Positions 24,400 to 33,072 of a stretch of DNA of 64,000 nt are shown here, piece after piece. The notes beneath the pieces were generated by a model. That model had not been told where the DNA came from and searched no databases. It saw only the letters and a program-made list of their open reading frames with translations. Position 1 is the first letter of the stretch. Each line of letters begins with the position of its first letter. The translations under genes and the position numbers were made by a program. The stretch is taken from assembly GCA_032164295.1 (NCBI GenBank), contig JAJHTX010000008.1, positions 1,426,001 to 1,490,000 on the forward strand. The letters run 5' to 3'. The DNA comes from Inonotus obliquus. Its lineage: Eukaryota > Basidiomycota > Agaricomycetes > Hymenochaetales > Hymenochaetaceae.

Positions 24400-25645
24400 T
24401 TCGTAACAGGATACTATCAAAGAACCGCGACCTGTTTTTGCTGCGCTCCTCTGAATAATTTGGACGTAAGCATGCCATGCTCTTGTTTAACTTGGACGAA
24501 TCTCAAAACTGCAGACAAATCCAGCATTCGAAATCATTCCCGCGACAACTGATTCGCTGTTTCGAAAGGTCGTACCGAAACGTTTCAATCCTTTACCTTT
24601 TTGATTGTATAATATCGGAATTGTTGTTGCATACTGTTTCATCGATTTTCCGCACAACCCGTCTTGTCATTATTGGTTATCAGAGGTCTTGTTTTCATTT
24701 CGGTACAAGATTCCCTTCCTATTACATGTAATGTTAGTTTATATATCTTCTGGGGAAGCAAGGTTCTTGGTAATAATTTGGATGACTTTTTGTGTATTTT
24801 AACCATAGCAATAACATGCATAAGAAGTTTCTCTTCTAGGGCGCATATATCATTGTTTTCTATGATAAGTCTGGAGGTGCGCCTGGTTATTCGGGTCGTG
24901 TACGAATGACACCAAGGTCAACGAGCGGCGGAGTTTGAATCACTGCATTGGTTAACGACCCGTCGCGAACCACAGCACAGAGTTGTCTCATTCAACCATC
25001 CAACCAACCAATTCCAGGCTCACACTCTGAATGTCGCTTATTGTGGTAACTATAGCTCTGATATGAATTAGTAGGCTTGCTTGCCTTGGGGAATTGGCCA
25101 ACATATTTCGGCTGACAAGCAAGCGTTCTATGAGTCACTATCATGATGGTACTTGCAGCTCAGTTAGCTGATAGCACCGCGTTTCACTGACCTGTTCTAA
25201 GCGTACGATGTCTGTACTTCTAGCTTGGCTGGGTGGAGCAGGCAATATCTACCGAACACCCTATGTTATAGGGTACAGAGTCCTGCACCGACGCGAAGTC
25301 TCGCTATGGGACTTTTGGAGTGACGTATTGACCGCAACTCTCCTATACTGTACTTACAGCGAATGAAGATGCTCTCATTCTCTGGCCTCGCTTCTGGCTC
25401 TCTATTGGTTTCAGAACTTATAGATGTTCATAAATCCTACTGGAAGGCCCTGTTGAAGTTGAATGCTGCACACTGAGCAGATTTGCAGGTTGGTTATTAC
25501 TCGCGGCTATATGTTCTAACTGCGTCGGCTGGTATGTCGATCACGCCATTATGCATCGCTTGAGATGAGGGTGCAACAACGGTATGCTGTTCGATAAAGT
25601 TTATGCTGCGAAAAGTCACGTTTGGTTTACAGGTCGGGAGCTCGA
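24400..25645. other. intergenic, no supported gene
   Basis: AT-rich stretches follow the F-box gene. Frames of 60-84 codons have no recognisable content. The right edge is the promoter of the Ser/Ala/Val-rich secreted protein gene. Confidence 0.45.
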
Positions 25646-25649
25646 AAGG

Positions 25650-25657
25650 TATAAAAG
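25650..25657 (+). promoter_or_regulatory. TATA box (TATAAAAG) of secreted Ser/Ala/Val-rich protein gene
   Basis: GGTATAAAAGG lies about 100 bp upstream of ATG 25754. The same box precedes most secreted-protein genes in this window. Confidence 0.65.
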
Positions 25658-25753
25658 GACATCGTTCGCGACAGGAATGTGCCAGACATCGACAACTTAA
25701 GCCTCACATTTCTCATTTCTCAATTCCAATCTCTCCCTCTGCTTTATCCCGTC

Positions 25754-26559
25754 ATGCTATTCGCTCAGGCCGTCATTTTGGCAGTTGTCGCTGTCGCTGG
25801 TGCTGTCCCGGTCAGTGATCTTGGTTACATGTTCATCTGTATGCTGATTTTGCCTAGGCACCCACCGTCTCTTCGAGTGCGCTGAATACAGCGGCTTCAT
25901 CCCTTTCCGCTACTACTGCAGTTGCTTCACCTGAACCCAGCGTTGTGACCAATGCCGCGATCTCCTCTGCGTCTGTTGTAACCAACGTAGCTTCCTCGTC
26001 AGCCGCACGCAATGTGGACGCCGTCTCGAGCGCGTCTGCTGTAACTGACGCTGTCACTAGCTCCGTACCAAAGAGGGCTGAGACTGACTCTGTCGTTACT
26101 GCAGTCGAGTCACCTACATCCGTCGTGAAGAACGCTGCGACTACCTCTGCTCTTGCGAAGGCTGCAGCTGTAACTTCCTCCATAGTGGAGGCTGCTTCCA
26201 GCTCCGTTCCACCTGCGGTCAACGCTGAATCCGTAGCCGCTCCTTATACCCTTGCGCAGAACGTCGCTTCTACGTCAATCGTGTCGAAACGTGCTGCTCC
26301 TAGCGGATCTGCATCATCTATTGTGGAGAATGCTGCTTCTAATGTGACCAGTAGCGTCGCGCCCACTTTCGTCGTGCAGAATGCTGTTACTGCTACTTCG
26401 TCAGTGACCTCCCTTGCGAAGAACGTGGCCTCGTCTGCATCGTCGATATCGATTGAGCAAGCTGCTGTGTCAAGTGTCTTACCGAAAACTCAAGCACTCG
26501 AAGTCACCACTCTTCATTCATTTGCTTTCATAATTTCACGATTTTGGATTCCGATATAG
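25754..26559 (+). CDS. secreted Ser/Ala/Val-rich repeat protein
   Basis: Two exons (25754-25810 and 25858-26559, intron 25811-25857) give 252 residues. A signal peptide (MLFAQAVILAVVAVAGAVP) is followed by low-complexity sequence with degenerate repeats around VV(T/K/E/Q)NA and SS: SVVTNAAISSASVVTNVASS, then SVVKNAATTSALAKAAAV, VENAASNVTSSV and so on. There are no cysteines in the mature part. Two Lys-Arg pairs (SVPKRAETD and IVSKRAAPSG) are possible Kex2 cleavage sites. The C-terminus is hydrophobic (LHSFAFIISRFWIPI) and may instead be altered by a further intron. It could be a cell-wall surface protein or a kexin-processed secreted product; no known family is recognised. Confidence 0.7.
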
Positions 26560-26992
26560 ATTGGTCTTTCCTTTCTACCCAACCACGCCAGCTATCACTC
26601 CCTTGTGACACTCCTGTCGTTACGAAATAGAAGAATAAAATAAAGAAGTTCTAAGCAATCTGATGCGAATCATCTTCGCCTGCCTGAAGTGAGACATGCG
26701 TCCTATCAGGGAACCTCAAGACTCCGTGAAGTGAATTACTCGGGCTGGTATGTTCTGATGGTCTAACGGTGTGCTCTCATAAAGTTGCCGAATGTGCAAA
26801 AGTCGTTGATCATACAATTTTGAATTCTTTCAAAGGTCGCATAGATTGGGCTCATTACAACTTCAGTTATGATTCTACATTGCAGTTATGATGTCCGAGA
26901 CGCGTCAATCGCAACCGAATTCAGATCCTACAAAACCACTGCTCAAGCTCCGTGCGATACTCGACACTACGACCTTGTCAAGACTCCCGCGA
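26560..26992. other. intergenic between convergent secreted-protein genes
   Basis: 3' regions of the Ser/Ala/Val-rich gene and of the first six-cysteine gene. AATAAAATAAAG at 26634-26645 is a likely polyadenylation signal for the former. Confidence 0.5.
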
Positions 26993-27259
26993 TTAGATAC
27001 AGGTCTTGGAAAAGGATCAGTCAATATTGATCACTTCAATCAACGGTAAGATACTCACTCCGAAGCCTCCAGTAGGATTGGGTGCGAATTCACCACTGCA
27101 GCAGGCATCGCAAAATACAACAGGTAGGCCAATCTCTCCCGGGTTCTCCGGAGGAATTTGGCAGCCAGAACCAGATTCGAGGCAGAATCCGTCCTGTGGT
27201 GCAGCGAGTGCGCCAATGGCGGCAACGAGGAAAGAAGCTAGCGCGACGGTGTACTTCAT
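26993..27259 (-). CDS. six-cysteine small secreted protein, paralogue 1
   Basis: Two exons (27059-27259 and 26993-27004) joined over the 54-nt intron 27005-27058 give 70 residues. The signal peptide MKYTVALASFLVAAIGALAA is cut before PQDG. The mature part has cysteines in the order C-x6-C-x16-C-x2-C-C and, in the last exon, a final T-C-I. The PENPGEIGLP segment is the family core. The intron is phase 0 and sits directly before the terminal x-C-x, as in the three paralogues at 28471, 29519 and 30844, all on the same strand. An upstream TATAAAAGGG lies at 27361-27370. Small size, secretion and six cysteines suggest an effector, antimicrobial or wall-associated role. I recognise no described family. 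Confidence 0.8.
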
Positions 27260-27360
27260 TGAGAGTATAATATTTGGTGAAGTTGAGAGTGATAGAGGGT
27301 GCTTTGGTAATTGGAGATCGAGTTAATCGGATACTATGGAACTTGCGTGAATGTGAGTTA

Positions 27361-27370
27361 CCCTTTTATA
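27361..27370 (-). promoter_or_regulatory. TATA box (TATAAAAGGG) of paralogue 1
   Basis: On the minus strand TATAAAAGGG lies about 105 bp upstream of ATG 27259. Confidence 0.65.
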
Positions 27371-28470
27371 CCTTACGCTGTTCAGCACGACTCTACCACG
27401 CCACGAGCTTGGCACATCGCTCAAGTTTCTCACATGTCCGCTGATTCCGCCAATTTCACCGGTGATATACCCCGCTTTCTGATGTAGTTCCAGAGGATAG
27501 GTCATCAAACCAGGGCCGCACGAGTATTCCAATCACTTATTACGGAAGCACGAAAAAAAAAAAAGGGAAAGAATGCATCATTTGAGTATTTGTTCACGAG
27601 GCGAGAGACGAGCGGAGGGATGAAACGTCTTGGACTAAAAGCGCTGCTCTCATGCGACACGGAGCTTCGCTACTGCGAGGGAGCGCCCAGTATGTTCCTC
27701 CGAATGTTCGAGCGGAGGAACAAACCATTGAAAGACTCCAGCAATGATCAATCATGGAAAAAACTGGAGGGTTGACATGCAGGTTCCAGTCCAGTTATAC
27801 AGACGTTTTGCCCAGGAAATATACACTATTTTTTCCCAATTCCTATTCTCGTGAAGGCCGATCGTAGGCGGAGACAGTAAAGAAAAGATGTTCAAGGAAA
27901 GTTGCCAAGAACGGGCCCCATGTTATGTAACTCGGGTGAAGTAGCGGAGCTCGAAAACTGTGATCGGCATACTTATGTTCCGACGGCCGCGGTCGGGACT
28001 TTTTTTAACTGTTTTGCTTGGTAGTTTCAGTTGACCGACATAGATCGCACATACACGTCCGGATTGCTGTATCCGCGCGCATAGGACTTCATTCGAGCTG
28101 CATGGGTTTAAAGTACTTTTGTTCCATATGGACCAGGCTGACAAATACTGGTAGGGGTAAGAAGAACTACTCTTCTTCAGAAGGTGGATGATGACTTTCT
28201 TAATGTGTTTGAAATCGTTCAGGAAGCGTTTTGTTCGATACGGCCAAGTATTGATCATGGGATGGCTGCTTGAGCGGTGAGTCGAGTAGAAGCGGTCTTT
28301 CGGCGCTCCCATGCTGCTTTAGGCTTCTGAAGAAACTGTTCGCAGTTATACATGTTGTTTATTTGCAGCCAATATGCATACTACAATCAAGACCCGCCAT
28401 AAAAACTCCATGCTCCAGGTTTCCATTATGCATGACACCACGATTCGATGAAAGACGCATTGCTATCTGC
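27371..28470. repeat. spacer, partly a duplicated unit shared with 29040-29520
   Basis: The right part (about 27990-28470) resembles 29100-29520 in order and content, for example TTTAAAGTACTTTTG at 28107-28121 and 29236-29250, and the tract around AATCGTTC. This shows that the two middle paralogues arose by tandem duplication including flanks. No gene is supported here. Confidence 0.65.
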
Positions 28471-28731
28471 TTAAACGCAGACCTTACAGTATGTCAGCAC
28501 GCAGCGCTTACTTTTACTAGATTGAAGAATACTTACAGGGTCGTCGATGATAGGGATTACGAAACCATTGCAGCAGTCGGTGCAAAAATTAGTACCCGGC
28601 GGGACGTCGCCTGGCGTGTCTGGGGTAAGAAAGCAATCGGTGTCGGGCGGGAGACAGGGTTTGTCCTGTGGTGCAGCACTTGCGCCAATGGCAACAGCGA
28701 GAAGGGATACTATTGCGATAATAGACTTCAT
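28471..28731 (-). CDS. six-cysteine small secreted protein, paralogue 2
   Basis: Exons 28537-28731 and 28471-28482, intron 28483-28536, give 68 residues. I chose ATG 28731 because it starts a clean signal peptide (MKSIIAIVSLLAVAIGASAA) and aligns with the paralogues. An upstream in-frame ATG would add unrelated sequence. Mature cysteines: KPC, DTDC, NFC-x2-CC and the terminal V-C-V after the intron. TPDTPGDVPP corresponds to the conserved core. TTTTATA at 28816-28822 (TATAAAA on the minus strand) is its TATA box. It is closest to paralogue 3, consistent with a recent tandem duplication. Confidence 0.8.
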   Translation of the reverse strand: MKSIIAIVSLLAVAIGASAAPQDKPCLPPDTDCFLTPDTPGDVPPGTNFCTDCCNGFVIPIIDDPVSILQSSKSKRCVLTYCKVCV

Positions 28732-28815
28732 TTGAGAAGAGTAATCCGTATAGGAGACCTTGGCAGGGGGTTGAACTCGTATGGTGTTGTGCAGTAATGG
28801 TGCATAAAAGACGGA

Positions 28816-28822
28816 TTTTATA
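28816..28822 (-). promoter_or_regulatory. TATA box of paralogue 2
   Basis: TATAAAA on the minus strand about 85-90 bp upstream of ATG 28731. Confidence 0.6.
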
Positions 28823-29518
28823 CTTGTGCACATCCCCGTCCCTTCCCCGCTCAGCCTCACGCTACAGGTTTGGCACTACGTTAAACGTATCTCTAAGCCC
28901 GGTGATTGCGCACATTTGATTAGCGAACTCTCCGGTACCTTCCAGGAGATATTCCCGGAAGGCAATGATGCGCAAGGGATACGATCGCGTTTGGAAAACG
29001 ACGGGCCAAGATCGTAATGTTTTCCTACTATTCGTCCACGGGATGCGTGTGAGCGGGTCTATGAAACGTGTTCGCCTAAGAATGCTGGATCATGGTTCAT
29101 TCCGATTGTTGTACTTGGTAGTCTAAGTTTCGGTTGACTGACGAATTGTGCATACATGGTACATACATATTATTACACATCCGGATGTGGGTGTGCTCTA
29201 TCTACGCGAGTAGTATTGTATCCGGGCTGTATAGATTTAAAGTACTTTTGCGTGAATGAAGCAAGTTGATGAATACTGATCCTCAGAATGTGCATAGTGG
29301 TTGTTTATGTGTATTTGGGGAATCGTTCGGGGGGGGGGGGGGGGGGGGGGTGGCACGTCTTGTTCGATACTGGCTAAGTATGCACAATCCAACTTTGACT
29401 CTGGGCTGTCTTCTTGAGAGGTGAGTCATTTGTTTATGTACAGTATATTAGTAGTATATTACAATCAAAACCCGCCATAAGAATTCCATGCTCCAAGTTT
29501 CCATTATGCGTGACACTA
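28823..29518. repeat. duplicated spacer with a 22-base poly-G run
   Basis: Contains the partner of the 27990-28470 unit. It also contains the upstream block around TGTTCGCCTA (29069-29078) that recurs at 30164-30173. Positions 29329-29350 are 22 consecutive G, absent at the equivalent site of the other copy (AATCGTTCAGGAAGCG near 28214). Confidence 0.7.
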
Positions 29519-29788
29519 CTACTCGACGCAGATCTTACAGTATGTCAGCGCACAGTACTAACTTTTACCGGACTGAAGAAGACAACTTACAGGTCCACCG
29601 ATAAACGGGATAACAAAATTGCCACTGCAGCAGTTGGAGCAAGAATCAGCACTCGGCGGGACGTCGCCCGGCACGTCTGGGGGTAGATCACAGTTGGCTT
29701 CCTGCGGGAGGCAGTATGTGTCCTGTGGTGCAGCACTTGCGCCAATGGTAGCAACGAGAAGAGATGCTATTGCGATAATATACTTCAT
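29519..29788 (-). CDS. six-cysteine small secreted protein, paralogue 3
   Basis: Exons 29591-29788 and 29519-29533, intron 29534-29590, give 70 residues. Signal peptide MKYIIAIASLLVATIGASAA. The mature chain has TYC, ANC, DSC-x2-CC and a terminal I-C-V-E. The core PPDVPGDVPP and the closing GNFVIPFIGGP match paralogue 2 closely. The phase-0 intron before the last cysteine is in the family position. CCTTTTATA at 29891-29899 supplies a TATA box. Confidence 0.8.
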
Positions 29789-29890
29789 TGTAGAAGAGTT
29801 ATTCGTTTAGTAAGGTTTAGGGTTGAGAGGTTTGGTAGGATAGGATAGTGAGTTCGTACGATGTTGTGCAGTAATGGCGTATGAAAGGCA

Positions 29891-29899
29891 CCTTTTATA
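29891..29899 (-). promoter_or_regulatory. TATA box of paralogue 3
   Basis: TATAAAAGG on the minus strand about 105 bp upstream of ATG 29788. Confidence 0.65.
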
Positions 29900-30843
29900 A
29901 TGTGCGCATTACCGCCCCTCCCGAGTCCCGGCTCAAACCTCACGCCACGGGCTTGGCACTACGTTGCAATTTCCCCGTCGTCCGGTGTTTGCGTACCTTT
30001 GATCAAAAAAACTCTCCATCATTATACTTGCATTTCCCAGAAAACGCGCCCAAAAGCCAATGGCGCGCAAGGAATTTCGACTGCATATGGAAAATCAGAA
30101 ATACGGACAGTGTAGTCTTTGTGCATTCGTCCACGAGATGCATGTGGGCGGGCCCGTGAAACATGTTCGCCTAGGAATGCTGGGCTCATGCAACATGATG
30201 GCAGTTCCGTCTTTGCTGTGACCTCGTTCCGACTTCCTGACTCCGTTCCGACTTCCAAGTTCCTGACGATTGACTCGTCGGGAACTCTCAGTGACCGAGC
30301 TCCGTACTGCGACGATCATTAAGGGAACCTGCGCACGACAGTAAGTTTGCAGAAATTCTCGCCAGAACCCAGAGAGTAGACCGGGATATAGATGGGAAGC
30401 AACTTCATACGAATCATACCTCACCATTTTAAACATCTTTGTTGGATCCGACCCTATGAGGGGCGATAATCGGAAGAGAGGTTCGGGTTTTCTAAATCAT
30501 AGACTCAGTGTAACGAGACGTGTTGAGTATACAAGTTAAATCAACGACGAATATCCGGGCGGACTAAGCAATACTTATTATGTAACTCGGTAAATAAGCG
30601 GAGTTTAAAATTAAAAATCGGCGTTCGAAGAAGTTCCACGCAGGCCATCTTCCTCCGAATCTCATGTTCCTTTTTAAATCATTGTCCTCGTCCACTCTTT
30701 ACAACGTTGTCGACGCGTTAACGAACAAAATAGCTTCGAATTATCGCAACTATGGCACTCCGCCGCTCCCCAATAGCCCAAAATGAAAACAAAACCCCAT
30801 CTCACTCCAAGCGACCCGTGTAATAGGCCTCTCATGCTCTCCG
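29900..30843. other. spacer between paralogues 3 and 4
   Basis: The left third (to about 30190) repeats sequence found upstream of paralogue 2, including TTCGTCCACG near 30127 and TGTTCGCCTA at 30164-30173. The remainder shows no supported gene. Confidence 0.5.
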
Positions 30844-31112
30844 TCAGTTGCAAATCTAATTGATGATGAGAAGCAATGAAACGTTAGTGAACGTCGCGCC
30901 ATGTAGGCGTTTAGACCTACTCCGGTATTGTCGCCTCTAGGAGTGAATCCATTGCAACAGCTAGAGCAGAACTCAACGGCGAGGCCAATTTCTCCAGGCT
31001 TCTCCGGATCTTGCAAGCAGCCGAACCCGGCTTCATGGCATAGTTTTTTCTGCGCCACGACGCCGATAGCGGTGACGAGCAGTGAAGCAAGTGTGATCGT
31101 GGAGAGCTTCAT
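30844..31112 (-). CDS. six-cysteine small secreted protein, paralogue 4
   Basis: Exons 30921-31112 and 30844-30855, intron 30856-30920, give 67 residues. Signal peptide MKLSTITLASLLVTAIGVVA. Mature cysteines KLC, FGC, EFC-x2-CC and a terminal I-C-N. The core EKPGEIGLAVEF is close to paralogue 1 (ENPGEIGLPVVF), so copies 1 and 4 form one subtype and copies 2 and 3 another. Intron position and phase are the same. CTTATATAAG at 31211-31220 is a likely TATA element. Confidence 0.8.
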
Positions 31113-31988
31113 GACGTGGATCGGTTCGAAAAGGATTTGTGCTTAAGAGGGCGAGTTTAAGCACGGGGAATGAGCGCAAAACACCTTTAATTGCTAAGTC
31201 TCAAGGTCCTCTTATATAAGTCCGACTCGCCACATTCACTCTCGACACTAGCTTGGCGTCCGGCTATGTCTGCTGCGACATTCAATTATTGACACGGATC
31301 TTCTTGTAGTCGCAAAAAAGTGCGGGCGCAAAACGCTTTGCCTCAATTAATTGTTCCTTGAGTGATCTTGGGAGGATATATGAAACGCGCCTGCATGAGA
31401 AGAAAATAGATGCGCGCAGCTCGGAAAATAGAGTAGAGTCGGGAAGGAAATCCGGTTGCGAGTGTCGAATTGATGGCGTACACGACGGCCTTACAAGGTA
31501 CCCAAGGGTACGAATGGACGTTATTCAACTTCCATTTTACTCGCCTATGAACAAGGCAATCAACCGCGAAAATACCGCGGGAATTCAACAAGACGAGACT
31601 TTTCAAGAGACATGTAGCGGGTTCTGGCAGGCACACTCTGGGATGTGATCAAGTTTTGACAGGACTTCGGAAGGCACGTTCAGACTCTGAACGAAAGAAA
31701 GCACATCATATTCAATAGTCAAGCTTCCTTCAGACACAGAGTAGCTACTTATCAAGGATATCACAGTCAATAATCTTCGGCATATAACGCAACGACACTC
31801 CGGAACCGGAAAGTAACCTCTACGAACTCATTGAAAATGAGCGAAACTGGCAGCAATATTTCGGTAAAACCTCTATCAAACGAGGCGGAGATACTCCATC
31901 AGCACTTAGTTTGGTCATATTAAAGATGAGGGCACCTACAAACCAAGAAACCAACGCCAAATAACGACCTGGACTCAAAGCGACCTCG
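31113..31988. other. intergenic, no supported gene
   Basis: The left edge is the promoter of paralogue 4 (TATATAA at 31211-31220). Overlapping frames on both strands at 31343-31648 have no recognisable content. Confidence 0.45.
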
Positions 31989-32993
31989 CTATGCGCCAGG
32001 AACTGGGACAGTTAGGTCCAAACCGGTGGGAACCGGCAGAGATGGGATGGGCAAAGACGGATCCGGAACCGGAAGACTCAGGCCGAGGCTGGTGGGAATG
32101 GGAAGAGATAGTGATGGGATCAACGACGTTGGAATCGGCAGCGTCGGGAGTGAGGTTGGCAGTTGCCTAACTGCTAAAGACGGCAACGATACCGGTAGGG
32201 AAATCGGCAGAGACGGGATCGGAAGACTGTCGGTCGGAATGGGAAGAGATAGAGACGGAATCAACGACGTCGGAATCGGCAGCGACGGGAGTGGAAGTGA
32301 CAAAGTTGGCAGTTGTCTGACCGCTAAGGACGGCAACGATACCGGTAGGGATATCGGCAGAGACGGGATTGCATCAGTTGGGATCGGCAGAGATGGTATA
32401 GGAAGACTGTCGGTTGGAATGGGAAGAGATAGAGACGGAATCAGCGACGTCGGGATTGGCAGCGACGGGAGTGGAAGTGACAAAGTTGGCAGTTGTCTGA
32501 CCGCTAAGGACGGCAACGATACCGGTAGGGATATCGGCAGAGACGGGATCACATCAGTTGGGACCGGCAGAGACGGGATCGCAAGACTGTCAGTCGGAAT
32601 GGGAAGGGAAAGAGACGAGACCAACGACGACAGAATAGGCAGTGACGGGAGTCTGTCGGTCGGGATGGGAAGTGATGGGATCGAAAGACTATCCGTTGGA
32701 ATGGGAAGAGATGGGATTGAAAGACCGTCGGTCGGAATGGGAAGAGATAGAGACGGAATCAACGACGTCGGGATTGGCAGCGACGGGAGTGGAAGTGACA
32801 AAGTTGGCAGTTGTCTGACTTCCAAGGACGGTACTGAGACGACCGGCAGCGATGGGACTGGAAGAGATGGAAGAGGCAAAGAAGGGATTGGAAGGGAAGG
32901 GAGCGGGTCTCCTTCCTGTGCAACTGGGTGAGGAGCTGCAGCCGCAAAGGACACGGCAGTGACCAAGAACAGCAACTTATTGAAGGACTGCAT
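31989..32993 (-). CDS. secreted Pro/Leu/Ser/Ile repeat protein
   Basis: An intronless 334-residue protein with signal peptide MQSFNKLLFLVTAVSFAAAA, then almost entirely P-S-L-P-(I/V/L) repeats. There are no cysteines. A larger repeat starts with (E/A)VRQLPT and continues SLPLPSLPIPTSLIPSLSLP. VRQ occurs near residues 59, 165, 225 and 275, so unit spacing is 106, 60 and 50. The only charged residues in the repeat region are sparse Asp (IPTD) and Arg. Proline every third or fourth residue should give an extended or polyproline-II-like surface polymer, perhaps wall- or hydrophobic-surface-associated. CCCTTTTATA at 33063-33072 is its TATA box. It closes the cluster of secreted-protein genes. No described family is recognised. 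Confidence 0.8.
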   Translation of the reverse strand: MQSFNKLLFLVTAVSFAAAAPHPVAQEGDPLPSLPIPSLPLPSLPVPSLPVVSVPSLEVRQLPTLSLPLPSLPIPTSLIPSLSLPIPTDGLSIPSLPIPTDSLSIPSLPIPTDRLPSLPILSSLVSSLSLPIPTDSLAIPSLPVPTDVIPSLPISLPVSLPSLAVRQLPTLSLPLPSLPIPTSLIPSLSLPIPTDSLPIPSLPIPTDAIPSLPISLPVSLPSLAVRQLPTLSLPLPSLPIPTSLIPSLSLPIPTDSLPIPSLPISLPVSLPSLAVRQLPTSLPTLPIPTSLIPSLSLPIPTSLGLSLPVPDPSLPIPSLPVPTGLDLTVPVPGA

Positions 32994-33062
32994 GTCGAAG
33001 AGTAGAGAACAAAGGGTTTACTGAGAGCAATGTGTCGCTGGAGGATACGAATGAGATTGTCG

Positions 33063-33072
33063 CCCTTTTATA
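33063..33072 (-). promoter_or_regulatory. TATA box (TATAAAAGGG) of Pro/Leu repeat protein
   Basis: Lies about 75 bp upstream of ATG 32993 on the minus strand. Same sequence as the box of paralogue 1. Confidence 0.65.

Noticed and set aside
26993..29788. Terminal -C-x / -C-x-x endings of the six-cysteine proteins as CaaX mating-pheromone signals
   Set aside because: The last cysteine is followed by only one or two residues, not three, and all copies have a signal peptide, unlike basidiomycete pheromone precursors.
32026..32931. 301-codon plus-strand frame opposite the Pro/Leu repeat gene
   Set aside because: It is the antisense of the codon-periodic repeat (Gly/Asp/Arg-rich shadow) and has no signal peptide or family. 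The minus-strand frame has a clean signal peptide and TATA box.
31989..32993. Pro/Leu repeat protein as a kexin-processed peptide precursor
   Set aside because: The repeats contain single Arg (VRQ) but no KR or RR pairs, so Kex2-type processing is not supported.
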